NCBI RefSeq assembly: GCF_020532645.1
Contig: NZ_JAJAUZ010000012.1
Coordinates: 1-64,000, forward strand
Reading direction: 5' to 3'
Length of the DNA stretch: 64,000 nt
DNA from: Streptomyces bambusae
GTDB taxonomy: Bacteria; Actinomycetota; Actinomycetes; Streptomycetales; Streptomycetaceae
Shown here: positions 15,949 to 23,178 of the stretch, one piece after another
Layout of the letters: each line of letters opens with the position of its first letter
How positions within the stretch are numbered: position 1 is the stretch's first letter
Notes under the pieces: generated by a model
Databases searched by the model: none
What the model was told of the DNA's origin: nothing
Seen by the model: only the letters and a program-made list of their open reading frames with translations
Program-made: the position numbers and the translations under genes

Positions 15949-17610
15949 TCAGGACCCGGCGGGCCAGCGGATCTGCGGGGAGCGGTGGTAGTTGATGCCG
16001 AGGGCCTTCCAGCGCGGGCCCTGGGCGGCGAGCCGCTCGTCGAAGGCGCCGACGTCGTGGGTGCTCCACGGGGACCAGCCCAGTTCGGCGAGGGCGGGCA
16101 GCCGCGGGAAGGCCATGTAGTCGATGTGGGCGGAGGTCACGAGGGTCTCGGACCACAGGGGGGCCTCGACCCCGGCGACGGAGGCCTCGCCGACACCGTC
16201 GAGCCGGGTGGCGGGGTTCCAGTCGTAGGCCTTGTTGACCTCGATGTAGCCGGCCCAGGACAGGCCGAGCGGGGTGTTCCGGTCGTACTTCATGTCGAGG
16301 TAGGCGACGTTGGCCGGGGACATGATCACCTTGGTGCCGCGGGCGGCCGCGGCGGCGGTGGCGGCGTGGGTGCGGCCGGTGCCCCAGTACTGGGCGACGG
16401 TGCCCGGCAGCAGGGTGGCGTTGGTGACGTCGTGCCAGCCGACGACGGTCTTGCCGTGCCGGGCGACGGTCTGCTGGGCGCGGCCGATGAACGTGCGGTA
16501 GTCGGCGGGGGTGGTGGAGGAGGCCTCGTCGCCGCCGATGTGGATCCAGGGGCCGGGGGTGAGGGCCGCGATCTCGCCGATGACGTCGTCGATGAAGTCG
16601 TACGTGACCTCCAGCGGCACGCACAGCGAGCTGAAGCCGACGTTGGTGCCGGTGTACAGCGGGGGTGCGACGCCGTTGCAGTTCAGGCGGGCATACGAGG
16701 CGAGGGCGGCGTTGGTGTGGCCGGGCATGTCGATCTCGGGGACGACGGTGATGTAACGGGCGGCTGCGTAGGCGACGATCGCGGAGTAGTCGGCCTTGGT
16801 GTAGTGGCCGCCGGGGCCGCCGCCGACCTGGGTGCTGCCGCCGTGGGCGGCGAGGTTGGGCCAGCTGTCGATGGCGATGCGCCAGCCCTGGTCGTCGGAC
16901 AGGTGCAGGTGCAAGGCGTTGATCTTGTACAGGGCGAGCTGGTCGATGTACCGCTTGACCTGGGCGACCGTGAAGAAGTGGCGGGCGACGTCGAGCATCG
17001 CTCCGCGGTAGCCGAAGCGGGGGCGGTCGGTGACGATGCCGCCGGGCACGGCCCACGGGCCGGGCTGCGCGGTCTTGGCCATCACCTTCGCGGGCAGCAG
17101 CTGGAGCAGGGTCTGCACGCCGTGGAACAGGCCGGCGGGGTGGGTGGCGCGGATGACGACGCCGGTGGCGGTGGTGGTGAGCTGGTAGCCCTCGGCGCCG
17201 ACGGTGGGCGGGGCGCCGCTGAGCAGCAGGGCGATGGTGCCGGAGGTGCCGCCGGTGGTGGCGACGGGGACGGGAAAGCCGGTGGACGTGCGCAGGATGC
17301 GGGCCAGGTGGTCGGCGACGGGTGTGCCGGCGGCGGTGTCGGTGGTGACGCCGGTGGCGGTGGTGAGGGTGAAGCCGGGGCCGGTGGCGACGGTGCTCGC
17401 AGGGGCGGGCACGACGGTGTTGGGCAGGGCTCCGGTGATCGAGGGCCGGGGGCCGCGGGCCGGGGCGGCGGGGGCCGGGGCCGCGGCGGCGGGCTGCGCG
17501 GTGCGGGCGTGGCCGGGGCCGGCCTGGGCGGGCCGGGCCTGGAGGGCGCTGCCGGCGAGCAGCAGGCCGAGCGCGGCCGCCGTGCTGACCAGGGCGTGTC
17601 GTAAGGGCAT
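15949..17610 (-). CDS. secreted beta-N-acetylhexosaminidase, GH20
   Basis: 553 aa from ATG 17610 with AGGAGG upstream. A signal peptide (to about residue 30) and Ala/Pro spacer are followed by a GH20b beta domain (~60-195) and the GH20 barrel from D-R-P-R-F-G-Y-R-G near residue 195. The catalytic motif H-I-G-G-D-E-A-S is at 357-364, with Asp361 and Glu362 for substrate-assisted catalysis. H-L-H-L-S-D-D-Q-G-W and P-E-I-D-M-P-G-H are also family blocks. It removes terminal GlcNAc/GalNAc from chitooligosaccharides or peptidoglycan fragments, complementing the chitinase at 50.3 kb. Confidence 0.93.
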   Translation of the reverse strand: MPLRHALVSTAAALGLLLAGSALQARPAQAGPGHARTAQPAAAAPAPAAPARGPRPSITGALPNTVVPAPASTVATGPGFTLTTATGVTTDTAAGTPVADHLARILRTSTGFPVPVATTGGTSGTIALLLSGAPPTVGAEGYQLTTTATGVVIRATHPAGLFHGVQTLLQLLPAKVMAKTAQPGPWAVPGGIVTDRPRFGYRGAMLDVARHFFTVAQVKRYIDQLALYKINALHLHLSDDQGWRIAIDSWPNLAAHGGSTQVGGGPGGHYTKADYSAIVAYAAARYITVVPEIDMPGHTNAALASYARLNCNGVAPPLYTGTNVGFSSLCVPLEVTYDFIDDVIGEIAALTPGPWIHIGGDEASSTTPADYRTFIGRAQQTVARHGKTVVGWHDVTNATLLPGTVAQYWGTGRTHAATAAAAARGTKVIMSPANVAYLDMKYDRNTPLGLSWAGYIEVNKAYDWNPATRLDGVGEASVAGVEAPLWSETLVTSAHIDYMAFPRLPALAELGWSPWSTHDVGAFDERLAAQGPRWKALGINYHRSPQIRWPAGS

Positions 17611-17670
17611 GGGTGCTCTTCCTCCTGGGCACTGCGGGGTCGTCGGCAGTCTCCCCTTCCGAGGGGCCCG

Positions 17671-17692
17671 GTACTCAGGCGGAGTTGAGTAC
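17671..17692. promoter_or_regulatory. TGAGTAC palindrome between divergent genes
   Basis: GTACTCA (17671-17677) and TGAGTAC (17686-17692) form a perfect 7-bp inverted repeat with 8-nt spacer, in the 125-bp gap between the divergent GH20 and acyltransferase genes. A related TGAGT/ACTCA dyad is at 26796-26811. Probable operator; protein unknown. Confidence 0.5.
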
Positions 17693-17735
17693 GTACGCGC
17701 TCACGGCGGACCGGTCGGCGGCGGAGGGTGGGGGC

Positions 17736-19031
17736 ATGGGGAAGCAGCTCACCGCATCCGAACTGGCCGCCGCGACACCGGACTCCCGCGACCGGTACGT
17801 CGATCTGCTGCGGGTCGCCTCGCTGGGGACGGTCGTCCTCGGGCACTGGCTGATGGCGGCGGTCACCGACGACGGCATCGGGAACCTGCTGGCCGTGGTG
17901 CCGCAACTCCAGCTGCTGACGTGGGTGTTGCAGGTGATGCCGGTGTTCTTCTTCGTGGGCGGTTTCTCGCATGCGCTGGCGTACCGGTCGCTGGCGCGCC
18001 GGCTGCCCGGGCCTGCGGTGTACGCGGTGTTCCTGCGGTCCCGGATGCGGCGGCTGCTGCGGCCCACGCTGGTGTTCGTGCTGGTGTGGGGGGCGGCCGC
18101 GCTGGTGGTGCAGCTCGCGGGCGGCGGGCGGGGCGGGCTGGGTGCGGCAGCGCTGCGGCTGGTCACGCAGCCGCTGTGGTTCATCGGGATCTACCTGGGG
18201 ATGGCGGCGTTCACGCCGGTGCTGCTGCGGCTGCACGAGCGGTACGGGTGGGGGGCGTTCGGGGGTCTGGCCGCGGCGGCGGTCGCGGTGGACGTGCTGC
18301 GGTTCGCGGGCGGGGTGCCGTACGCGGAGTTCCTGAACTTCGCGTTCGTCTGGCTCGCGGTGCACCAGCTGGGGTTCCTGCGGGCGGACGGGCGGATCGG
18401 GCGGCCGGTGCTGCTCGCCGGGGCGGGGCTGGTGGCGGCGGTGCTGCTGGTGCGGTTCGGCCCGTACCCGCTGTCCATGGTGGGCATGCCGGGCGAGAAG
18501 GTGTCCAACATGGCGCCGCCGACTTCGGCGCTGCTGGCGCACGGGCTGTGGCTGGCCGGGGCGGTGGAGCTGCTGCGGGGGCCGGCGGGGCGGCTGCTGG
18601 CGCGGCCCGCGGTGTGGCGGCGGGTCGTGGCGGCGAACGGGCTGGCGATGACGGCGTTCCTGTGGCATCTGACGGGGATGCTCGGCGTGTACGGGATCCA
18701 GCTCGCGGCGGGGTTCGCGCTGCCGGTGCCGGCTTCGGGGGCGTGGTGGGGGCAGGTGCCGGTGCGGGTGGCGGGGGCGGTGGTCCTGACGGCGGTGCTG
18801 GTGGCCGTCTTCCACCGCTTCGACTCACCGTCGCCGGTGCCGGCGTCCGGCTCCCCGGCCCTTGCCACGGGCGGTGTGGTCCTGGCCGTGCTCGGCACCC
18901 TCGGCCTGTCCGCCACCGGCCTGGCCGGCCTCCTCGATTCCCACACGGCCACCGTCCTCGTCCTCCCCCTCACCGCCCCCGCCGCCACCGCGCTCCTCCT
19001 GACGGCCTGGACCACGACGTCCCGCCGCTGA
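17736..19031 (+). CDS. acyltransferase-3 family membrane protein
   Basis: 431 aa from ATG 17736 after a GGAGGGTGGGG site. The N-terminal R-D-R-Y-V-D-L-L-R-V-A-S-L-G-T-V-V-L-G-H-W carries the Arg and His characteristic of acyltransferase-3 proteins, followed by about ten membrane spans, with F-F-F-V-G-G-F-S-H and W-F-I-G-I-Y as further blocks. Such proteins transfer acyl groups to extracytoplasmic sugars or antibiotics. Acceptor unknown. It is divergent from the GH20 gene and is followed by a repeat-rich region. Confidence 0.85.
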   Translation: MGKQLTASELAAATPDSRDRYVDLLRVASLGTVVLGHWLMAAVTDDGIGNLLAVVPQLQLLTWVLQVMPVFFFVGGFSHALAYRSLARRLPGPAVYAVFLRSRMRRLLRPTLVFVLVWGAAALVVQLAGGGRGGLGAAALRLVTQPLWFIGIYLGMAAFTPVLLRLHERYGWGAFGGLAAAAVAVDVLRFAGGVPYAEFLNFAFVWLAVHQLGFLRADGRIGRPVLLAGAGLVAAVLLVRFGPYPLSMVGMPGEKVSNMAPPTSALLAHGLWLAGAVELLRGPAGRLLARPAVWRRVVAANGLAMTAFLWHLTGMLGVYGIQLAAGFALPVPASGAWWGQVPVRVAGAVVLTAVLVAVFHRFDSPSPVPASGSPALATGGVVLAVLGTLGLSATGLAGLLDSHTATVLVLPLTAPAATALLLTAWTTTSRR

Positions 19032-19126
19032 CGCCGGGCGGGCAGCGGGCCTCCCCTCCCGGCCCGGCCTGCCCACCGGGTGGGCCCATCCGCCTGCCGT
19101 GGCCGGCGGCCCATCGGGCGGGGCAA

Positions 19127-19250
19127 AATCCAGCCCCTCCGGCGTTTGAGGAGCGGGGTTTGGGGCGGAGCCCCAAGAACTGCAACCCGGCTGGCGCCGG
19201 GCACCGGGCCCTGCCCGGACCCGCTCCTCAAACACCGGAGGGGCTGGATT
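19127..19250. repeat. long hairpin made of the common Streptomyces 'CAGCCCCTCCGG' element
   Basis: A 30-bp arm (19127-19156), beginning AATCCAGCCCCTCCGG, is the inverse of 19221-19250 with one mismatch; the 64-nt loop is itself structured (GGGGCGGAGCCCC at 19162-19174). I recognise the GTTTGAGGAGC-type sequence as a dispersed intergenic element abundant in Streptomyces genomes. Lying between the convergent acyltransferase and LysR genes, it probably acts as a bidirectional terminator. Confidence 0.75.
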
Positions 19251-19354
19251 GGCCCGGCCCGGTCCGGAGGCCGCGCAGGGGGCCGGATTAGCCCGGTCCG
19301 GTCCGGACGGTCGCGCGGGGGCCGGAAGGGCCTGGTCCGGACGGTCGCGCGGGG
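19241..19354. repeat. about 40-bp tandem repeat, three imperfect units
   Basis: Units begin at 19241, 19281 and 19321 and share the blocks GGATT, CCCGGTCCGG and CGCGCGGGG; the last is shortened. The first overlaps the right arm of the long hairpin. The array ends 3 bp before the LysR stop. Confidence 0.65.
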
Positions 19355-19356
19355 CC

Positions 19357-20259
19357 CTAGGCCCGGCGGAGGGAGTCCGCGGCGGCCGTGGCGATGACGG
19401 CGGCGACCGTGGAGAGGGCCGGGGAGTCGAGTTTCCACTGCTGCCAGTAGAGGGGGACGTCGACGGGACCGGCCCCGGGGAGCGGCACGACGGCCCCCGC
19501 AGCAAGCATCGGCACGGCATGCGGCTCCGGCACCAGCCCCCACCCCAGCCCCGCCGCCACCGCCTCGCTGAAGCCCTGCGACGCGGGAATGAAGTGCCGC
19601 ACCGGCCCGGCCCCGGCCGCAGACCCGGTGAGGTCCCGGACGAACGCGTCCTGGAGATCGTCCCGCCGGTCGAAGACGACGACCGGCGCCCGACGCAGGC
19701 ACGACGCCAGGTCGCCGCCGAGGTACCGCGCGACGAACCCCGGTGCCGCCACCGGCAGGTACCGCGCGAGCCCCAGCCTCCGCACACTGCACCCCGCCAC
19801 CGGATCCGGCGAGGAGGTCACCGCCGCCATGACCTGGCCCTCCCGCAGCAGCGAGGTCGTGTGCGATTCGTCCTCGCGGTGCAGCTCGAAGCAGATCGGC
19901 GGGTCCTGCGGCACCCGGCTCAGCGCCGGCAGGAACCACGTGGCGAGCGAATCCGCGTTGACGGCGATCGGCAGCCGCGCCGGCTCGCCCCGCCCGTCGG
20001 CGAGCCCGAGCTCGGCCCGCGCGTCCCGCTCCAGCCGGGCCAGCTGCCGCGCGTACCGGACGACGACCGCCCCGGACTCGGTGGCCCGCACCGGCTTGGT
20101 CCGCATCAGCAGGACCCGCCCGGTCCGCTGCTCCAGCGCCTTGACCCGCTGGCTGACGGCCGACGGCGTCACGTGCAGCACGGCGGCCGCCGCGTCGAAG
20201 GTGCCCTCGTCGACCACGGCGAGAAGGGTACGGACCTGGTCCAGCGGCAGCTCGTCCAT
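19357..20259 (-). CDS. lysG: LysR-family regulator, LysG/ArgP subgroup
   Basis: 300 aa from ATG 20259. The N-terminal winged HTH includes T-F-D-A-A-A-A-V-L-H-V-T-P-S-A-V-S-Q-R-V, matching ArgP/LysG regulators (V-T-P-S-A-V-S-Q-R), and the C-terminal part has the substrate-binding fold. LysG/ArgP proteins sense basic amino acids and activate the divergent exporter gene; the LysE-type gene at 20328 is exactly in that arrangement, with a 28-bp dyad between them. Symbol assigned on this context. Confidence in family is high, in ligand moderate. Confidence 0.88.
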   Translation of the reverse strand: MDELPLDQVRTLLAVVDEGTFDAAAAVLHVTPSAVSQRVKALEQRTGRVLLMRTKPVRATESGAVVVRYARQLARLERDARAELGLADGRGEPARLPIAVNADSLATWFLPALSRVPQDPPICFELHREDESHTTSLLREGQVMAAVTSSPDPVAGCSVRRLGLARYLPVAAPGFVARYLGGDLASCLRRAPVVVFDRRDDLQDAFVRDLTGSAAGAGPVRHFIPASQGFSEAVAAGLGWGLVPEPHAVPMLAAGAVVPLPGAGPVDVPLYWQQWKLDSPALSTVAAVIATAAADSLRRA

Positions 20260-20265
20260 CACGAC

Positions 20266-20293
20266 AGCTAAGGATACGTAAGAATCTTTAGCT
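20266..20293. promoter_or_regulatory. LysG/ArgP operator dyad
   Basis: Arms AGCTAAGGAT (20266-20275) and ATCTTTAGCT (20284-20293) pair with one mismatch around an 8-bp centre. The element lies 7 bp from the LysR start and 35 bp from the exporter start, as expected for a LysR-type divergent control site. Confidence 0.7.
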
Positions 20294-20327
20294 GTACTCA
20301 CCTCCCGTGGCTCCATACGGTCAAGGC

Positions 20328-20954
20328 ATGACCCAAGGCATCACCGCAGCAGCCCTCGCCGGTTTCGGCACCGGACTCTCCCTCATCGTCGCCATCGGCG
20401 CCCAGAACGCGTTCGTCCTGAGGCAGGGGGTCCGCCGGCACGCCGTGCTCGCGGTGGTCGCGATCTGCGCCGTGTCCGATGCCCTGCTCATCACCCTCGG
20501 GGTGGCCGGAGTCGGGGCCGCCGTCACCGCCTGGCCGGCCGCACTGACCGTGGTCGGTCTGGCGGGCGGCGCCTTCCTCGTCGGCTACGGCGTCCTGGCC
20601 GCGCGCCGGGCCCTGAAGCCGGCCCCGGACGGCGGCGGCCTCAGCACCGCCGGCAAGGCGGCCGGCTCCGCCCGCGCCGCGGTGCTGACCTGCCTGGCGA
20701 TGACCTGGCTCAACCCGCACGTGTACCTGGACACCGTGCTGCTGGTCGGCACCCTGGCCTCGGACCGCGGCGACTTCCGCTGGGCGTTCGGCGTGGGCGC
20801 GGCCCTGGCCAGCCTGACCTGGTTCACCACCCTCGGCTACGGCGCCCGCCTCCTCAGCGGCGTCCTGTCGAAGCCGGCCGCCTGGCGGGTCCTGGACGGC
20901 CTGGTGGCCGCCACGATGCTCGCCATGGGCGGCATGCTCCTGGCCGGCGCCTGA
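20328..20954 (+). CDS. lysE: LysE/ArgO-family basic amino acid exporter
   Basis: 208 aa, six predicted membrane spans, family-typical length. The N-terminal S-L-I-V-A-I-G-A-Q-N-A-F-V-L-R-Q-G is the LysE/ArgO signature, and T-W-L-N-P-H-V-Y-L-D-T-V-L-L is the second conserved block. The protein should export L-lysine and/or L-arginine across the cytoplasmic membrane when pools rise. It is divergent from its presumed activator LysG, with a shared dyad operator. The stop is 4 bp from the convergent GNAT gene. Confidence 0.9.
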   Translation: MTQGITAAALAGFGTGLSLIVAIGAQNAFVLRQGVRRHAVLAVVAICAVSDALLITLGVAGVGAAVTAWPAALTVVGLAGGAFLVGYGVLAARRALKPAPDGGGLSTAGKAAGSARAAVLTCLAMTWLNPHVYLDTVLLVGTLASDRGDFRWAFGVGAALASLTWFTTLGYGARLLSGVLSKPAAWRVLDGLVAATMLAMGGMLLAGA

Positions 20955-20958
20955 CCGG

Positions 20959-21369
20959 TCAGAGCTCCAGCAGGCCCGCCGCCGTGGGCCGGAACCCGCA
21001 CTCCCGGTAGAACGCCTCCAGGTGCGGCTCGTAGTCGACGTGCAGCCACTGCGCCCCGGCCGCCCGCGCCCCGTCGGCGGCGGCCCGCACCAGCCGCACG
21101 CCGAGGCCGCGGCGGCGCTCGTCGGGGTGCACGGTCGGGTCGAGGACGAAGGCGTGTGCGCCACCGTCCCCGGCCACGTTCACGTACCCGACGAGCCGGC
21201 CGTCCCGCCGCGCCGTGACCCACAGCAGACTCCGCGCCAGCACCGGCGCGAACGAGGTGTCCCGGTGCCCCTCCCACGCAACCCCGAACAACCCGTTGAG
21301 CTCCCCGTCCGTCACCGCGCCCCGCACGTCCAGCACCACGCCACCACACGCCGCATCCACGACCACCAT
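20959..21369 (-). CDS. GNAT-family N-acetyltransferase
   Basis: 136 aa from ATG 21369. The acetyl-CoA pyrophosphate loop is H-P-D-E-R-R-R-G-L-G-V-R-L-V, and the C-terminus has the F-Y-R-E-C-G-F-R-P strand typical of small GNAT enzymes. W-V-T-A-R-R-D-G-R-L-V-G-Y-V-N-V-A-G-D forms the central hairpin. Substrate unknown. An open frame extends about 80 codons further upstream but is Pro/Arg-rich and not family-like, so the shorter start is preferred. Confidence 0.83.
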   Translation of the reverse strand: MVVVDAACGGVVLDVRGAVTDGELNGLFGVAWEGHRDTSFAPVLARSLLWVTARRDGRLVGYVNVAGDGGAHAFVLDPTVHPDERRRGLGVRLVRAAADGARAAGAQWLHVDYEPHLEAFYRECGFRPTAAGLLEL

Positions 21370-21449
21370 GCCCGGCACCCTCTCAGACAACCACCGGACG
21401 CCCCGCCTCCGCCGCGGACACCCGCAGGCAGCGGGGTGCGCAGGTGACC

Positions 21450-21731
21450 CTACGGCTCGTGCACGGTGATGGCGGTGACCGGGCAGGCTCGGGCGGCTTC
21501 GTGGAGGAGGGGGTGGCGGGGTGGGTGGGAGGCGCGGGGCAGGGGTTCGCTCAGGCCGTCGTCGTCCTGGGTGAACAGGGTGGGGGCGGTCAGGGCGCAC
21601 TGGCCGGCGCCGATGCACCGGTCCCGGTCGACCTCGACCCGGATCCCGGCCGCGGTCGCCGTCCGGGCAGCCGCTTCCGGCTCCGCCGCCGTCCCGGCGC
21701 CCGCCGGCTCGTTCTCGTTCACGTCGGGCAT
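21450..21731 (-). CDS. [3Fe-4S] ferredoxin partner of CYP105
   Basis: 93 aa. Cluster ligands are Cys39 and Cys45 in C-I-G-A-G-Q-C and Cys83 in A-C-P-V; the second canonical cysteine is Ala42, which indicates a 3Fe-4S cluster. An acidic Ala-rich 30-residue extension precedes the domain. It starts 7 bp after the P450 stop with a GAGGACGG ribosome site, so the two are one operon. It should shuttle electrons from a ferredoxin reductase, encoded elsewhere, to that P450. Confidence 0.9.
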   Translation of the reverse strand: MPDVNENEPAGAGTAAEPEAAARTATAAGIRVEVDRDRCIGAGQCALTAPTLFTQDDDGLSEPLPRASHPPRHPLLHEAARACPVTAITVHEP

Positions 21732-21738
21732 GCCGTCC

Positions 21739-22935
21739 TCACCAGGTCACCGGGAGTTCGAGGAGGCCCTGGATGGTGTCGCCCGGTTTGAAGGGGACGG
21801 ATTCCGGGGGGACGGCGAGGCGGAGGCCGGGGAGGCGGGTGAAGAGGGTGCCGAGGGCGATCTCCATCTCGGCGCGGGCCAGGTTCTGGCCCAGGCACTG
21901 GTGGATGCCGAAGCCGAAGGCGATGTGGTGGCGGGGCGAGCGCCGCCAGTCGAGGGCGTCCGGGTCCTCGTAGACGGCGGCGTCCCGGTTGATGACCGAG
22001 GTCGGGAAGACCAGGCCGTCCCCGGCCCGTACGGTGACGCCGGCGATCTCGATGTCGGCGACGGCCACCCGCAGCATGCCGTCGGCGATCGACAGGAAGC
22101 GCATCAGCTCCTCGACGGCGGTCGGCAGCAGCGCCGGCTCCGCCCGCAGCTGCGCCAGCTGCTCGGGATGGCCGAGGAGCGTGAAGGCGGCCAGCGCGAT
22201 CATGTTGGCGGTGGTCTCGTGGCCCGCGACCAGCAGGATGGTGGCCAGGGCGACGAGTTCCTCCCGGTCGGTCTCCCCGGTGGCGAGCCGGTCGGCGATC
22301 AGCTCGTCGAGCAGTCCCTCCCCCGGCTCCCGCCGCTTGCGCTCGATGAGCTCGCCGAGGTACGCGTCCAGCCGGTCGAGCGCCTCCTGCACGTCCTCGG
22401 GCCCCGGACCGCGCAGCAGCCGCCGGGACTGCGCCTCGAAGAACTCGTGGTCCTCGTACGGCACTCCGAGCAGGGCGCAGATCACCATGGACGGCACCGG
22501 CAGGGCGAAGGCCCCGACGAGTTCGGCGCCCGGACCGGCGGCGACCATCTCGTCGAGGAGCCGGTCGACCGTCTGCTGGATCCGCGGCCGCAGCTCCGCG
22601 GTCCGCTTGAGGGTGAAGCTCGGGATCAGCATCCGCCGCTGGGCGTTGTGCTTGGGGTCGTCGACACCGAGCAGGGCGGCGGGGCGCCGCCTGATCTCCC
22701 GCGAGCGGGCGGCGGGGAAGGGGAAGCCGTCGCGGTCCGGGCTGGAGGAGAGCCGCGGGTCGGAGAGGAGTTCACGGGCGGCCGCGTGACCGGTGACCGC
22801 CCACACCGCACGGCCGTCGTAGAGGCTCATACGCGCCATCGGGCGTTCCTCACGGAGCGGCCGGTATGCGGTGGGCGGGTGGTAGGGGCAGCTGCGGTCC
22901 TGGGGGAAGGCGACGGGATCGGACATCTGTGTCAT
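21739..22935 (-). CDS. cytochrome P450, CYP105 family
   Basis: 398 aa. The N-terminus (P-V-A-F-P-Q-D-R-S-C-P-Y-H-P-P) closely resembles CYP105D-type P450s. I-helix V-A-G-H-E-T-T, ExxR as E-E-L-M-R, and heme loop F-G-F-G-I-H-Q-C-L-G with Cys347 are all intact. CYP105 enzymes oxidise diverse xenobiotics and secondary metabolites. The downstream ferredoxin gene supplies its electron donor, a classic CYP105 arrangement. Met1 at 22935 is used; Met4 is an alternative. Confidence 0.92.
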   Translation of the reverse strand: MTQMSDPVAFPQDRSCPYHPPTAYRPLREERPMARMSLYDGRAVWAVTGHAAARELLSDPRLSSSPDRDGFPFPAARSREIRRRPAALLGVDDPKHNAQRRMLIPSFTLKRTAELRPRIQQTVDRLLDEMVAAGPGAELVGAFALPVPSMVICALLGVPYEDHEFFEAQSRRLLRGPGPEDVQEALDRLDAYLGELIERKRREPGEGLLDELIADRLATGETDREELVALATILLVAGHETTANMIALAAFTLLGHPEQLAQLRAEPALLPTAVEELMRFLSIADGMLRVAVADIEIAGVTVRAGDGLVFPTSVINRDAAVYEDPDALDWRRSPRHHIAFGFGIHQCLGQNLARAEMEIALGTLFTRLPGLRLAVPPESVPFKPGDTIQGLLELPVTW

Positions 22936-23178
22936 GAAATGCCTCGCTCACGTGGGTCCTTGGTACCACTCCCATTACATGCCTGGGGCACCTATGCCAC
23001 GTACACCCATTTCGGCCAAACCACCCCACACGGCCCACCCCGCTCCTCCGAACGGATGTAATACGACAAACAGGACATGCCGCAACGACCCGGGCAACCA
23101 AGCCATATGAACACTTGATGCCATCGTCGCAGGAGCGGTCGGCCAAGCGGCCGCAGCCGAACCGACGATGGGGGAACG
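22936..23178. other. 243-bp divergent intergenic region
   Basis: It lies between the CYP105 start and the DUF1906 gene start. It is less G/C-rich than its neighbours and should carry both promoters. I see no long inverted repeat and no convincing small gene. Confidence 0.5.

Noticed and set aside
15535..17604. Very long open frame antisense to the GH15/GH20 genes
   Set aside because: It is the Gly/Ala/Val-rich mirror of high-G+C coding DNA, has no start context, and lies opposite genes with intact catalytic motifs.
20959..21618. Extended start for the GNAT protein
   Set aside because: The extra ~83 residues are Pro/Arg-rich and not part of a GNAT fold; the ATG at 21369 fits family length.
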